A DNA stretch of 34,074 bases, taken from positions 1 to 34,074 of the forward strand of contig DUQB01000100.1 in assembly GCA_012838035.1 (NCBI GenBank), read 5' to 3'. The position numbers and the translations under genes are program-made. Shown here piece after piece: positions 8,280-18,026 of the stretch (the stretch's first letter is position 1; every line of letters starts with the position of its first letter). Origin of the DNA: Bacillota bacterium (GTDB lineage: Bacteria; Bacillota; Limnochordia; DTU080). Under the pieces are notes generated by a model that had not been told where the DNA came from, searched no databases, and saw only the letters and a list, made by a program, of their open reading frames with translations.

Positions 8280-9248
8280 CTAGCAACGGCAGTGCTGCTT
8301 AACATATGCTCTTGTCGCCTCTACGTCCCGAGCGATCTGTGCGCTTAACTCAGCCGCATCGCTGAACCGCCGAATATCTCGCAGCCTGTGGAGAAAGTCT
8401 AAGTATACGACTTGACCATACAGATCGCGGTCGTAATCTAGAACAAAGCTCTCCACGGAGATGTCTTTGCCGGAGAATGTCGGCCGATTGCTGATGGCCG
8501 TTACAGCCGTATGGGTCTCTTGCAAGGCCGGGTTGTTGGGTATAGGCGACTGGAATCTGGTCACGTATACACCGGGATGTGGTAGAATCAAGCGGGAGTC
8601 TACCGCCACATTGGCTGTAGGATAACCAAGCACGCGCCCCCGCGCATCACCGGCGATTACCTGTCCCGTCAGTCTGAAAGGACGGCCTAGCAGAGCATTC
8701 GCCAAAGCGATTTCCCCTGTGTCGATGTGTTTCCGAATACGCGTGCTGGACACCTGACCACCAACCGCTTCTACCGGTGGAACCACTGTTACGTTCAAAA
8801 GATTAGCCGCTGCGCAGCGTTGCAGTAATTCAGCGGTGCCTTTGGCGCCTTTGCCAAAGGTGTAGTTAAACCCTACTACAACGCCAACGGTACCCAACCC
8901 CTTGATGAGCGCCTGCTCGATGAAGTCGGTTGCTTCCAGGTGAATGAGTTGCTGATCGAACGGAATGACGACGACCTCATCTACCATCCGCTCCAGCAGC
9001 GAAAACCGTGCTTCGGGCAGAGTTATCAGCATCGGCGCCTGCTTGGGTTTCAGCACCTCCGCAGGTAACCGGTCAAACGTAAGGGCGATGCTGCAGCCGC
9101 CTAGGGCTTGCGCTTTCTCTCGCGCGCTTTCTAATATGGCTTGATGTCCCAGATGGACACCGTCAAAGGCGCCTAAGGCCGCTACGCACGGGTAACGACG
9201 TACCGATCCGTTAAGTAATTCATCCAGGCTAACTATGCTTACAGGCAA
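8280..9248 (-). CDS. ribF: bifunctional riboflavin kinase/FAD synthetase
   Basis: Phosphorylates riboflavin to FMN and adenylylates FMN to FAD. The N-terminal adenylyltransferase domain carries GAFDGVHLGHQ, with Ala where most homologues have Asn, and the SSTRIRKHI motif. The C-terminal kinase domain has GRVLGYPTANV, the PTAN site for Mg-ATP, and HPGVYVTRF. The start chosen is TTG (LPVSIVSLDEL), because GGGAGG sits nine bases before it. It gives the usual roughly 25 residues ahead of the GxFDG motif and a 322-residue product. A GTG ten codons earlier is the alternative, with no good ribosome binding site. It follows truB, an order common in Bacillota, and is the last gene of the rimP-nusA-infB run. 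Confidence 0.93.
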   Translation of the reverse strand: MPVSIVSLDELLNGSVRRYPCVAALGAFDGVHLGHQAILESAREKAQALGGCSIALTFDRLPAEVLKPKQAPMLITLPEARFSLLERMVDEVVVIPFDQQLIHLEATDFIEQALIKGLGTVGVVVGFNYTFGKGAKGTAELLQRCAAANLLNVTVVPPVEAVGGQVSSTRIRKHIDTGEIALANALLGRPFRLTGQVIAGDARGRVLGYPTANVAVDSRLILPHPGVYVTRFQSPIPNNPALQETHTAVTAISNRPTFSGKDISVESFVLDYDRDLYGQVVYLDFLHRLRDIRRFSDAAELSAQIARDVEATRAYVKQHCRC

Positions 9249-9340
9249 GTCGCAAGGCCTCCCGAGTTGTCTTTCCACGTATGCGCTCTTCAGTCAGGAT
9301 GAAGCGCTGCTGAATGCATTTCTACTTAAATTAGCATGTT

Positions 9341-10273
9341 TCAATCCGTAACGAAAACCTTCTCAGGTTGCCAGTATCCATGTTTTTGCCGTATAGGGCG
9401 CGCAATCGCGATTAGCGTGCCTTTCTCGTCGTGGACGCGTGTGCTGGTAAGTTGTTCAACCGCGTTCGCTACATCGCCTGGATCAACAGCTTGGAATTCG
9501 GCGCCGTGTTGTACCTTTTTGCGATTCGCCGCGTCTACCACGACCATAGGCAAATGGCTTACGGCAACCTCCGGTGATAGAACGTACTCAGTGAGCCGAT
9601 TGCCGGCTGCTGCGACGGCGAGTTCTTCGTAGGTGATCGCATCTGTAAGATTAAATGGACCGGCTTGGGTGCGAACCAGGAATGACATGTGCGCCGGGCA
9701 ACCCAGCTCTTTACCGATGTCGACACACAAGGTACGTATATACGTACCGGCTGAACACTCGACGTCAAACAGGACTCGACTGCCCAAGCCTAAAACGTCA
9801 ACATCCTCCGGCCATACCTTCCGGATGTGCAGTTGATGAATGCGTATCAGTCTGGGCTCGCGCTCTACTTGAATGCCTTTGCGTGCTAACTCATACAGAC
9901 GTTTTCCTGCGACACGCACTGCAGAAATCATCGGCGGCGTTTGGTACTGTTCGCCCAGGAACTTGACAAACGCTTCACCTAGCAGGTTCGGCGCAATATT
10001 AACATCTGAGGCCATATCAGTGGTCTTGCCGGCAGGATCCTGCGTTTCCGTAGCGATACCCAGCGTCATTTCGGCACGGTAGCTTTTTGTACCGGGTACA
10101 TAAGAGATAAGACGCGTGGCTTTACCAAGAAAGAGTGGTAAAACGCCACAGGCGCCCGGATCAAGCGTACCGCCATGACCGACCTGCTTTTGTCCGACCA
10201 GTCGCCTGACGGCGTTAACCGCTTGATGGGAAGTCATTCCCGCGGGCTTAAGTAAATTGATGATTCCGTCCAC
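9341..10273 (-). CDS. truB: tRNA pseudouridine(55) synthase
   Basis: Converts U55 in the T-loop of tRNAs to pseudouridine. The 310 residues begin GIINLLKPAGMTSHQAVN. The catalytic Asp lies in GHGGTLDPGACGVLP at about residue 38. Other TruB stretches are the QTPPMISAVRVAGKRLYELAR region and the SAGTYIRTLCVDIG segment. The C-terminal part (GAEFQAVDPGDVANAVEQL) fits a PUA-like domain. The GTG start has GGGGG eight bases upstream. It starts immediately after nrnA, with about three bases between stop and start, which indicates translational coupling. Confidence 0.95.
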   Translation of the reverse strand: MDGIINLLKPAGMTSHQAVNAVRRLVGQKQVGHGGTLDPGACGVLPLFLGKATRLISYVPGTKSYRAEMTLGIATETQDPAGKTTDMASDVNIAPNLLGEAFVKFLGEQYQTPPMISAVRVAGKRLYELARKGIQVEREPRLIRIHQLHIRKVWPEDVDVLGLGSRVLFDVECSAGTYIRTLCVDIGKELGCPAHMSFLVRTQAGPFNLTDAITYEELAVAAAGNRLTEYVLSPEVAVSHLPMVVVDAANRKKVQHGAEFQAVDPGDVANAVEQLTSTRVHDEKGTLIAIARPIRQKHGYWQPEKVFVTD

Positions 10274-10276
10274 GCA

Positions 10277-11284
10277 TTAATCCCCCCATGCTACCGCGCC
10301 CGGGGACGCCAAGGCGACCTTTATCTCATGAAGTAGAGCTGTTAAGGCCTCCTGATACGGCAGACGGATGGTACAACCTGCAGCGCGTTGATGACCGCCG
10401 CCGCCAAAAACGCCGGCAATCCTACTTACATCGACATAGGTTTGCGAACGTAAGCCCACCCTAATTTCGTTCGGCCCGATTTCTCGCAAGATAAGCGCTA
10501 CCTCAATGCCCGCCAACATGCGCGGATACTGCACGAGTGAGTCGGTCTCATTCCATTGCATCCCGGCAACATCCAACATGTCCTTACTAATGAAGATCCA
10601 AGCGACCTTACCATCGGGCGTTCGAGACAGAGTACTCAACGCTTGCCGTACCAACTGCATGTAAGCCCAGCTATGCGTCTCATTTAAATGCCGCGATATG
10701 ACGTCGGGTTGGACGCCGCAGCCTATCAAGTCCGCTGCGATGCGCATTGCCCGTGCGGTGGTGTTGCTGTAGCGGAAGAACCCGGTATCGCCGGCAATGG
10801 CGGTATAGAGCATGACGGCTGCGTCGCGGTTGAGCTGAAGCCCCAACCTGCTGATGAGAGCATAGACCAACTCGCCCGTAGCCGCTGCCGTTGGATCCAC
10901 CCATGCGAGCGGCGCCGTATTCATATTGGTAATGTGATGATCAATATTAATCACGGACTCGAATTGTTCGAGCAGTGGTAATGCCAATCCGGTACGATCA
11001 GGTTCGCAATCTACGACGATGAGAACTTGGTATGACTCGATATCTACGTCCTCTGCCCGCATAATCTCATCAACGCCGGGCAAAAACGCACAATTGGCCG
11101 GAATGGGATCGGACGAAACAGGATCACAGCGTTTTCCTAGTCGGCGCAGAGCCCAAGTGACAGCCAGCATGCTGCCGATACAGTCGGCATCAGGATCAAT
11201 ATGACCGATAACAAGGCAGCTATCAATTGCATTGAGCACAGGCATCAGTTGCGCGAACCGGTCGTCGAGTAAAATAACGCTCAT
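10277..11284 (-). CDS. nrnA: bifunctional oligoribonuclease/PAP phosphatase (NrnA, DHH family)
   Basis: Degrades short RNA fragments left by exonucleases such as PNPase, and dephosphorylates pAp. The N-terminal DHH domain has GHIDPDADCIGS at 27-38 (the Asp/His metal ligands), VVDCEPDRTG, and the name-giving DHH within INIDHHITN. The C-terminal DHHA1 domain ends with the substrate-binding GGGGHQRAAGC. At 335 residues it is slightly longer than the usual 315-320. It sits between rbfA and truB, as in many Bacillota, and shares a transcript with the ribosome-maturation genes. Confidence 0.94.
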   Translation of the reverse strand: MSVILLDDRFAQLMPVLNAIDSCLVIGHIDPDADCIGSMLAVTWALRRLGKRCDPVSSDPIPANCAFLPGVDEIMRAEDVDIESYQVLIVVDCEPDRTGLALPLLEQFESVINIDHHITNMNTAPLAWVDPTAAATGELVYALISRLGLQLNRDAAVMLYTAIAGDTGFFRYSNTTARAMRIAADLIGCGVQPDVISRHLNETHSWAYMQLVRQALSTLSRTPDGKVAWIFISKDMLDVAGMQWNETDSLVQYPRMLAGIEVALILREIGPNEIRVGLRSQTYVDVSRIAGVFGGGGHQRAAGCTIRLPYQEALTALLHEIKVALASPGAVAWGD

Positions 11285-11352
11285 TATTCGTCCCTACCTT
11301 TATACATGAGCAATCAATGCCCGTGCAACCTGCGATTGCAAATGGTTTACCA

Positions 11353-11700
11353 TCAGTCATTCTCGTGCAGCTTGGCGATTAACGCGTCGATTGCGGCTCC
11401 TCTTTGAGCGGATTCGTCGACCTTAAAAGCGAGTTCCGGCGTATGCCGCAGTTTCAAGCGCTTTCCTAACTCAGATCTTACGTGTCCGGTTCCTGATGTC
11501 AAAGCGGCAAGACTCCGTCGTACCGTGTCCGGTTCGCCATAGATGCTGACATATATCGTAGCGTAACGCAAATCACGCGTCACTTCCACATCCGTTACCG
11601 TAACAAATCCTAAACGCGGATCTTTCATTTTGTGAATGATATCTCCGGCATCACGTTTTATTTCCTCGCGCAGGCGTGCAATGCGTTGCTCACTGGCCAT
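11353..11700 (-). CDS. rbfA: 30S ribosome-binding factor A
   Basis: Assembly factor that binds the 30S subunit and helps 16S rRNA maturation. The 115-residue KH-like protein has the conserved IKRDAGDIIHKMKDPRLG segment, then VTVTDVEVTRDLRYATIYVS and the basic RSELGKRLKLRHTPEL region. The ATG (MASEQRIARL) is preferred over an in-frame TTG nine bases earlier. The upstream AAGGTGG is nine bases before the ATG but touches the TTG. The gene lies about 140 bases downstream of ylxP, a gap with a weak hairpin and no gene that I can see. Confidence 0.95.
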   Translation of the reverse strand: MASEQRIARLREEIKRDAGDIIHKMKDPRLGFVTVTDVEVTRDLRYATIYVSIYGEPDTVRRSLAALTSGTGHVRSELGKRLKLRHTPELAFKVDESAQRGAAIDALIAKLHEND

Positions 11701-11768
11701 CTTCCCCAACCACCTTTGCCTTTTTGCGCAGCGTCACGGAACTGCAGGCGGACATTCCGTTATATGCG

Positions 11769-11792
11769 GGCCGTCCTTTACTCAGGGCGGCC
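11769..11792. repeat. short inverted repeat between ylxP and rbfA
   Basis: GGCCGTCC pairs with GGGCGGCC across eight bases. The pairing is complete (one G-U) only on the plus strand; the minus-strand RNA has one C-A mismatch. No T-run follows, so it is not an evident terminator. Confidence 0.35.
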
Positions 11793-11840
11793 TGCCGGAT
11801 CGTGCTTTGTCATTGTTGACCGGGCGCTTTGGTATTGCGC

Positions 11841-12122
11841 TCACAGTACATCTATCTGATGCCGGGTCACTTCCGCTTCACTGTGGGTTTCCCAAAGATG
11901 GGCGACACTTTCTAGTATACCCTGAACCACACGCGCGTCACTACCTACGCATACCACGGCGACAACCGCAATCTGCAGATGATCAGCCGCATCGACTTCG
12001 GCGACCGAAACGTTAAAACGCGCTTTGGTGCGGTCAAGCAGACTGCGCAGCACGCGCCGTTTATCTTTCAGCGACGTGCTGCTGTTAATGCGCAAATGCA
12101 ACGTCAGTAGAGCAATGTGCAC
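11841..12122 (-). CDS. ylxP: DUF503 family protein YlxP
   Basis: A 93-residue member of the DUF503/YlxP family, found between infB and rbfA across Bacillota. The recognisable core is LRINSSTSLKDKRRVLRSLLDRTKARF (quoted in parts: SLKDKRRVLRSLLDR then FNVSVAEVDAAD). The family is reported to be connected with ribosome assembly, but its exact role is unsettled. The start is GTG (MHIALLTLHL) with GGAGG twelve bases upstream inside the infB 3' end. The start codon follows the infB stop almost at once, so translation is probably coupled. Confidence 0.88.
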   Translation of the reverse strand: MHIALLTLHLRINSSTSLKDKRRVLRSLLDRTKARFNVSVAEVDAADHLQIAVVAVVCVGSDARVVQGILESVAHLWETHSEAEVTRHQIDVL

Positions 12123-12123
12123 C

Positions 12124-14901
12124 TTAGGCTTTTACCTCCTGCATTTGATAGGCCTCAAGCACATCGTTCTCCTTGATATCGTTGTAACGTTCTACGCCGA
12201 TACCGCATTCATAGCCTTCGGCGACCTCGCGCACGTCATCTTTGAAGCGTTTGAGCGAGCTGATCTTACCTTCGAAGATGATCACCGAGTCGCGCAGGAC
12301 GCGTACAGCGGCATTGCGGACCATTTTCCCATCTGTTACATGGCAGCCGGCAATCATACCGACGCCGGGTACTTTAAAGGTAGCCCGTACTTCCGCTCGG
12401 CCCAACACTATTTCTTCATAAGTCGGTTCCAACATACCTGTCATGGCTGCCTTAACGTCTTCAATAGCATCGTAGATGATGCGGTACAATCTGATATCTA
12501 CGCCTTCGCGCTCCGCCGCTCGGCGCGTTGCAGGTTCCGGCCGAACGTTAAAACCGATGATGACGGCATTCGATGTGGCTGCAAGAGCAACGTCGCTTTC
12601 GGTGATGCCGCCCGTACCGCCGTGAATGACGTTGATACGGACGTTTTCATCGGACAGTTTCTCCAAGCTGGATGTGAGCGCCTCTACCGATCCCTGTACA
12701 TCGGCCTTCAACACGATGTTGAGATCCTTGATTTCACCTTCCTGAATCATGGCGAATAACTCGGACAAGCGTAATCTGCCCGCTCTTTGGTCGGCGAGCC
12801 GTTTTTGCTCAGCTCGCTCTTCCGCCAACTGGCGAGCGGCTCTGTCATCGTCCATGCCTTGCACCGAGTCGCCTGCGGCAGGTACGTCTTCCAGGCCGAG
12901 TACGGTACAAGGTGTAGAAGGTCCTGCTTCCTTGATCGGTTTGCCCGTATGGTCGAACATGGCGCGGATGCGTCCGGCGACAATGCCGGCTACAAGGGCA
13001 TCGCCTACGCGCAAGGTACCGTTCTGTACGAGCACGGTAGCGATTGGACCGCGATTTTTATCGAGTTCGGCCTCGATGACCGTACCCGTACCGGCTCGCT
13101 GCGGATTAGCCTTCAGCTCTTGAATATCGGCGACCAGCAGGATCATCTCCAACAATTCGTCGATGCCCTGCTTCTTTAAGGCGGACACATGAACCATAAC
13201 GGTGTCGCCGCCCCAGTCCTCAGCCAGCAATCCGTGGTCGGCCAACTGCTGCTTCACCCGGTCAGGACTCGCTCCTACTCGATCGATTTTATTCACGGCC
13301 ACAATAATCGGCACTTTGGCTGCTTTGACATGATTGATCGCTTCAATCGTCTGGGGCATGACGCCGTCGTCGGCTGCAACTACTAAGACGGCGATATCGG
13401 TAATGTGCGCTCCGCGTGATCGCATCTCGGTGAAGGCCTCGTGACCCGGCGTATCGAGGAACGTAATTTTGCGTTCGTCCTTTACTACCTGATAGGCGCC
13501 GATATGCTGGGTGATGCCGCCTGCTTCGGACTCGACCACATGCGTTTCGCGGATGGCGTCCAACAGTGTCGTTTTACCGTGGTCTACGTGCCCCAAAATG
13601 GTGACTACCGGAGGTCTGGCAACCAACCCGCCTTCTTCATCAAGTGCGGCTGTTGACGGTTTTTTCTCCGTTACTTCGGTTTGGACAACCAAAGCACCCA
13701 TTTTTTCCGCCACATTAGCCGCCACTTCGTAATCGATCACGTTATTGATGGCAGCCATGACGCCCTGCTCCATCAACGCCAATATGACTGCGGAAGCAGG
13801 CTGATCCAGCTTATTGGCCAGTTCGGCCACACTGATGGTTTCCGGAATTTCAATGAGCTTAGGCCCTTCGTCAACTGGTTCGGCTTTCTTCGCAGGAGCG
13901 GGCTTGCGCCTTGCCGCCGGCCTTGCGGCAGTATGACCCGCGCCTGGACGCTTCGATGCGCCCGGTTTACCGCCGCCTGCTTTGCTCTGAGCGGCACGAC
14001 CGGATCCAGTTTTTGTAGTCGCTGCGGTACTCGCCACACCAGTCGAGCGGGCGGACCTGCCGTCACTCCCAGAGCGACGCGATCTAGCCTTGCGTGGCGG
14101 CGTATCATCCTGTTTCTGATCGTCATCCATGACAACGCCTTGCCGCAATCCCTTAGGTTTTTCGTGCAACTTGTCCTGTTTGCCTTCGGAGCCGTTTTGT
14201 TTCGGGCTGCGTCGGCCTGTGTCCGACGCTTTTTTAGCGGATCCTGTGCGCGCAGGCGTGGCGGTTTTGCTTGATTTGCGCGTGTCGGCCTCAGGTTTGT
14301 CTCCCGGGCGTTGTGTTTGCCCAACAGATGCGGCAGCCCCATCTGGTTTGGCCTCTGAGGGCTTTGCCTGTTTTTTCGGTGCGGGCTTTTCCTTAGACGA
14401 GACCGGTGTCTGCGGTTTATTCGCTTGATCAGTCGCTGCCACAGATTGCCGTTTTGGTTCCGGTTGAACAGTCTCGGCCTTAGTAATGGCAGGCGGCTGC
14501 TTTGTTCCCTTAGTCTCCTTCTTGTCCTCTTCTGCAACCTGCTTGGTTTCAGGTGAAGGTGCAACAACCTTAGGCACGGGAGCCGAGACTGCCTTTTGGA
14601 GACTTGTAGGTGTAGCCTTGCTTTCCGACTCAGTTGCCGAAGTAGTCTGCGGCTGTACTCTTCGACCAGGCCTTCTCCGTTGACGCGGCGGCATTCCTAC
14701 TGGTCGCGGCTTGATAGGCTCGACAGCAGGCACTGGATTTGACGTAGGCGTAAAACGCTTGCGCGCTAATTCGGCATACCGTTCGTCTACGGTACTCATT
14801 TGATTACGAACATCCGCTCCGAGACCGCTTAGGTAATTGATAATATCCTTAATATCTACACCAAGCTCCCTGGCTAGCTCGTGAACGCGTGCTTTGGGCA
14901 T
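12124..14901 (-). CDS. infB: translation initiation factor IF-2
   Basis: GTPase that brings initiator tRNA to the 30S subunit and promotes 50S joining. The 925 residues begin with an IF2_N helix domain ([19 protein letters not shown]). A low-complexity linker of about 280 residues, rich in Lys, Pro, Ala, Ser and Gln, follows. Next is a second IF2_N-like domain ([19 protein letters not shown]). The G domain starts near residue 436 with [12 protein letters not shown], then DTPGHEAF and NKID; beta-barrel domains II and IV end the protein. The ATG chosen has GAGGTGAT eight bases upstream; GTG and ATG codons just before it overlap that site. Lysine-rich linkers of this kind are common in IF2. Confidence 0.97.
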   Translation of the reverse strand: MPKARVHELARELGVDIKDIINYLSGLGADVRNQMSTVDERYAELARKRFTPTSNPVPAVEPIKPRPVGMPPRQRRRPGRRVQPQTTSATESESKATPTSLQKAVSAPVPKVVAPSPETKQVAEEDKKETKGTKQPPAITKAETVQPEPKRQSVAATDQANKPQTPVSSKEKPAPKKQAKPSEAKPDGAAASVGQTQRPGDKPEADTRKSSKTATPARTGSAKKASDTGRRSPKQNGSEGKQDKLHEKPKGLRQGVVMDDDQKQDDTPPRKARSRRSGSDGRSARSTGVASTAATTKTGSGRAAQSKAGGGKPGASKRPGAGHTAARPAARRKPAPAKKAEPVDEGPKLIEIPETISVAELANKLDQPASAVILALMEQGVMAAINNVIDYEVAANVAEKMGALVVQTEVTEKKPSTAALDEEGGLVARPPVVTILGHVDHGKTTLLDAIRETHVVESEAGGITQHIGAYQVVKDERKITFLDTPGHEAFTEMRSRGAHITDIAVLVVAADDGVMPQTIEAINHVKAAKVPIIVAVNKIDRVGASPDRVKQQLADHGLLAEDWGGDTVMVHVSALKKQGIDELLEMILLVADIQELKANPQRAGTGTVIEAELDKNRGPIATVLVQNGTLRVGDALVAGIVAGRIRAMFDHTGKPIKEAGPSTPCTVLGLEDVPAAGDSVQGMDDDRAARQLAEERAEQKRLADQRAGRLRLSELFAMIQEGEIKDLNIVLKADVQGSVEALTSSLEKLSDENVRINVIHGGTGGITESDVALAATSNAVIIGFNVRPEPATRRAAEREGVDIRLYRIIYDAIEDVKAAMTGMLEPTYEEIVLGRAEVRATFKVPGVGMIAGCHVTDGKMVRNAAVRVLRDSVIIFEGKISSLKRFKDDVREVAEGYECGIGVERYNDIKENDVLEAYQMQEVKA

Positions 14902-14911
14902 GAACATCACC

Positions 14912-15223
14912 TCAAACTGAATTACCGGAGTCAGGCATACTGCGAATCAGACTACGAGCAAAACCCGCATCGACTACGCCAATAACGGCTCGATCCGGTT
15001 TCCCTATCGCCTTACCGAGCTCCGTCATGCCGGCTAGTTCAAGATAGGGTGCCGCTGCACTTTGCGCGGCTGTGATAAAACGTTTCTTGGTGCGGGAAGA
15101 AGCATCAGCGGCAATGATCAGCAGCTTCACTTTGTTTTGTCGGAGCGCCTCATAGGTTGCGTTATCGCCTGACACCAATTTTCCCGCAGCCTGAGCCATT
15201 CCTAACAGCGACAACGCTTTCAT
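14912..15223 (-). CDS. ylxQ: L7Ae-family ribosomal protein YlxQ
   Basis: A 103-residue L7Ae/L30e/S12e/Gadd45-fold protein that probably binds a kink-turn-like RNA. Family stretches are [41 protein letters not shown] and the late [17 protein letters not shown]. The ATG overlaps the ylxR stop (ATGA), which fixes the start and indicates coupled translation. It sits between ylxR and infB in the standard nusA operon order. The cellular role is not firmly known. Confidence 0.92.
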   Translation of the reverse strand: MKALSLLGMAQAAGKLVSGDNATYEALRQNKVKLLIIAADASSRTKKRFITAAQSAAAPYLELAGMTELGKAIGKPDRAVIGVVDAGFARSLIRSMPDSGNSV

Positions 15224-15492
15224 TGCCGTACATCCTGTAATTGCTGCCGTAACTGTTCCACCACAGCGGTGGGTACGGCAATCTGCAAAGCGCGATCCAG
15301 ACTTCTGGTTTTTACCGCTTGTTCCAAACAAGTAACGGATGGGCAAATGTAACCTCCTCTACCGGAGGCTTTCCCGGTAGGGTCAACTAAAACGTTGCCG
15401 TCGGGAGTGCGTACTATGCGCACAAGCTCTTTTTTTGCTCGAACCTGGCGGCAACCCACGCATGTGCGTTGCGGCACTCTTCTCTGGCGCAA
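15220..15492 (-). CDS. ylxR: YlxR/RnpM family RNA-binding protein
   Basis: Small basic protein of the YlxR family; the Bacillus member is now described as an RNase P modulator (RnpM). Its 90 residues contain the signature RTCVGCR near the N-terminus and GRGGYICPS in the middle, with IVRTPDGNVLVDPTGKASG between them. The start chosen is TTG (LRQRRVPQRTCVGCR), because AAAGGG lies eight bases upstream and homologues typically open with M-R-x-R-x-VP. The GTG three codons earlier has its ribosome binding site practically touching it. The last bases overlap ylxQ. Confidence 0.9.
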   Translation of the reverse strand: MRQRRVPQRTCVGCRQVRAKKELVRIVRTPDGNVLVDPTGKASGRGGYICPSVTCLEQAVKTRSLDRALQIAVPTAVVEQLRQQLQDVRQ

Positions 15493-15566
15493 TCCAGCCA
15501 CCCTTTCAACACGTTACAGGATTTTGACACAACCACTCAACTTTCCAGAGGACTCTATGGCCGCGC

Positions 15567-17261
15567 TTATTCCTTTTTAATTTTGTCCAGGAGTTTGGCC
15601 AACTCACTGAGGTCCTTTACAACCCTCTTTTCAGACTTGGCGGTCTCCTTCTTATCGCTCTTGACGGGTTTCTTCGGCTGAACCGGACCTATCGTATAGA
15701 AAGACGCATCGGTACGGACGCTACGCTTGCTATCGGCTTGCGCCGATTCTTCTGCGTCGAATAAGGTCGGTAGTTCCTCTTCCACGTCCTCTTCCTCAAG
15801 AAGCTCCACAATTTCACGTCGCTTCGGCGTCTTTGCCTTCTTTATTTTGGCAGCGGGAGCTTCCGGTTCATCTTCTATAACATCGATGAACCCTTCTTCG
15901 TATGCTGCGTCCGTAGCCTCTTCTTCGCTTGCTTCCACATCGATCTCTTTGTCCTCAATCATTTCCGTCTCGTCCATAATATCAGTCTCGTCTATCGCAA
16001 TATCCTCAGCAACCAACGCGTCGTCTTCTTCCAGATCCTCGATTGCGGGCATATCAGTAGTCGTCTCGGGTTCAACCAAGTCGATTGACTCGGTTACCGA
16101 CTCCGGCGTCATCGATTCCCTCTCCTCTTCAGGGGTAACCGTCGACGCAACAGTCTCCTCATCGTCATCTTCATCAGTTCTAGGCGGAATGACGAACAAG
16201 CGACGTGCCTCCAACGCTTGTAATTCGTGCATTTGACTCTCACTCTTGATATCGATCTTCCAGCCGCATAAACGTGCGGCAAGACGAGCGTTTTGTCCTT
16301 CTTTGCCGATAGCCAAAGAGAGCTGGTGATCCGGTACGACGGCACGAGCGGTTTTTTCCCCATCTAGAATAAGCACACGGGTCACTCTTGCCGGACTTAA
16401 TGAATTGGCGATAAATACCTCCGAGTCCGGACTCCACTCAACGACGTCGATCTTTTCTCCTCTGAGCTCTTGCACGATTGCCTGAACACGTTGTCCGGCC
16501 GGTCCTACGCATGCGCCGACCGGATCCACATTGGGATCGACTGCGGATACAGCTAGTTTGGAGCGATTGCCGGCTTCTCTAGCGACGGCTTTGATCTCCA
16601 CAATACCGTCGTGGATCTCCGGCACTTCCAGTTCGAACAGGCGTTTGAGCAAACCTGGGTGAGTACGGGATACGACCACCTGCGGACCTTTGGTAGTCTT
16701 CCGTACCTCTGTAATATACACTTTCATGCGCGCACCATGATTATAGGTTTCGCGCGGTACTTGCTCAGAGGGGGGCATGACGGCTTCCACTTTGCCTAAG
16801 TCGACCAGAACGTTGCGATGCTCGGTACGTTGGACGATGCCGGTTACGATCTCGGCTTCCCTATTTTGGAATTCCTCAAAAACCATGGCTCGTTCCGCTT
16901 CGCGAATGCGCTGGATGACGACCTGTTTAGCGGTTTGCGCGGCAATTCGACCAAAGTCGCGCGGCGTGACCTCTATTTCTACCAAGTCGTCCAGCTCATA
17001 ATTCGGGTCGACGGCTTTGGCATCCTCAAGAGAAATTTCATTAGCCTCGTCAATGACGTCCTCTACGACATCCTTGCGGGCATATACCTTCATTTCGCCC
17101 GTAGGAGTAATTTCTACGCGTACATTTTGAGCCGACCCGTAATTGCGCTTGTAGGCAGACACAATGGCGGCCTCAATTGCCTCAAAAAGGATCGCTTTGG
17201 AGATGCCTCGTTCTTTCTCCAGCTCGTTGAGGGCCCCCATTAACTCCAAATTCATGTTCAC
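15567..17261 (-). CDS. nusA: transcription termination/antitermination protein NusA with long acidic tail
   Basis: RNA-polymerase-binding factor that controls pausing, termination and antitermination. Residues 1-130 are the polymerase-binding N-terminal domain and about 135-205 the S1 domain ([20 protein letters not shown]). KH1 contains [16 protein letters not shown] at 248-263, and KH2 contains [16 protein letters not shown]. Canonical Bacillota NusA ends near 350-370. This one continues to 564 with a Glu/Asp-rich tail, a basic [17 protein letters not shown] patch, and a Lys-rich end predicted helical. Start: a GTG five bases after GGAGG, or an ATG two codons later; both are plausible. It follows rimP after about 125 bases. 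Confidence 0.96.
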   Translation of the reverse strand: MNMNLELMGALNELEKERGISKAILFEAIEAAIVSAYKRNYGSAQNVRVEITPTGEMKVYARKDVVEDVIDEANEISLEDAKAVDPNYELDDLVEIEVTPRDFGRIAAQTAKQVVIQRIREAERAMVFEEFQNREAEIVTGIVQRTEHRNVLVDLGKVEAVMPPSEQVPRETYNHGARMKVYITEVRKTTKGPQVVVSRTHPGLLKRLFELEVPEIHDGIVEIKAVAREAGNRSKLAVSAVDPNVDPVGACVGPAGQRVQAIVQELRGEKIDVVEWSPDSEVFIANSLSPARVTRVLILDGEKTARAVVPDHQLSLAIGKEGQNARLAARLCGWKIDIKSESQMHELQALEARRLFVIPPRTDEDDDEETVASTVTPEEERESMTPESVTESIDLVEPETTTDMPAIEDLEEDDALVAEDIAIDETDIMDETEMIEDKEIDVEASEEEATDAAYEEGFIDVIEDEPEAPAAKIKKAKTPKRREIVELLEEEDVEEELPTLFDAEESAQADSKRSVRTDASFYTIGPVQPKKPVKSDKKETAKSEKRVVKDLSELAKLLDKIKKE

Positions 17262-17386
17262 CTTGGCCTCCTTAGTACCTTAATGATTTGGAACCGTCAA
17301 TAGTAAATGTTTTGTAAATGCTCACTGAAAATGCCGGCGTTGGCTGCGATCCGTCGTTCTCCGTGAGCGAGAGACGCCGATGGCCT

Positions 17387-17845
17387 TTAAAACTCGGGGA
17401 CCAACTTCGCTTTGGCAATCTGCTTCAGCGCAATGGAGATCTCTTCATCATCTTGCTCTATCCGGACTACACCTGCGTCATAGCCTAATAACTTGCCGGT
17501 AAACTTGCGTCGATTGTTAATTGCATCGTATGTCTTTATCTCTACAAGGCTTCCGCAAAACCTGATATAATCTGCTTCTTTTTTCAGAGGGCGATCCAAT
17601 CCTGGTGAAGATACCTCCAGATAGTATGAGTGGGGAATCGGATCATGTTCGTCTAAGATAGGATCGATGGTGCGGCTGACCAGTTCGCAGTCAGCTATGG
17701 TGATGCCCTCCGGTTTATCGATGGACAGGCTCAAGAGGTATTTATTGCCCTGTTTAGTAAATTCTACATCAACCAGTTCATATCCAAGTTTCTCACACTC
17801 GGGCGCAATCAGCGCTTGCACCGTATCTACTATCTTAGCAGCCAT
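17387..17845 (-). CDS. rimP: ribosome maturation factor RimP
   Basis: Assembly factor needed for maturation of the 30S subunit. The 152-residue product matches the family length and has the two-domain layout: an N-terminal alpha/beta domain (APECEKLGYELVDVEFTKQG, with YLLSLSIDKPEGITIADCE) and the motif YLEVSSPGLDRPL leading into an SH3-like C-terminal domain. AGGAGG precedes the ATG by about eight bases. It is the first gene of the nusA-infB operon, after a promoter and a leader hairpin, so its expression is likely governed by whatever acts on that leader. Confidence 0.96.
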   Translation of the reverse strand: MAAKIVDTVQALIAPECEKLGYELVDVEFTKQGNKYLLSLSIDKPEGITIADCELVSRTIDPILDEHDPIPHSYYLEVSSPGLDRPLKKEADYIRFCGSLVEIKTYDAINNRRKFTGKLLGYDAGVVRIEQDDEEISIALKQIAKAKLVPEF

Positions 17846-17878
17846 TGGATTCGCCTCCTAAGGCCCTTATACATCACG

Positions 17879-17905
17879 AAAGAGTGGGAGCGACCCACTC
17901 TTTTT
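17879..17905 (-). terminator. leader hairpin before rimP-nusA, terminator or attenuator
   Basis: On the minus strand AAAGAGTGGG pairs perfectly with CCCACTCTTT across TCGCT, followed by CGTGAT, a poor U-tract. It lies about 35-60 bases downstream of the predicted rimP start site and about 120 bases past the polC stop. It can end polC transcripts and attenuate the rimP operon. The plus-strand reading has the longer T-run, so it may be bidirectional. Confidence 0.65.
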
Positions 17906-17946
17906 CAACGCGCAAAGAGATGACTAACACACTACGAACCACCACG

Positions 17947-17975
17947 AGTATACCATGCTCGGAAATGCTTGGCAA
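17947..17975 (-). promoter_or_regulatory. sigma-A-type promoter of the rimP-nusA-infB operon
   Basis: On the minus strand TTGCCA, a 17-base spacer, then TATACT with an extended -10 (TGGTATACT). The predicted start near 17940 gives a leader of about 95 bases that includes the hairpin above. Confidence 0.78.
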
Positions 17976-18026
17976 GATGCGATACCTCTATCCAATCGAT
18001 CTCCAGCGGCGCTTATATCGTTTAAG

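Noticed and set aside
12025-12759. Long plus-strand frame (244 codons) opposite ylxP and infB
   Set aside because: It is antisense to the conserved C-terminal domains of IF-2; the composition reflects codon bias of the real gene.
13773-14567. 264-codon minus-strand frame inside infB
   Set aside because: It falls in the low-complexity linker of IF-2, where repetitive Lys/Pro/Ala codons leave a second frame open. Its product is only Arg-, Pro- and Leu-rich.
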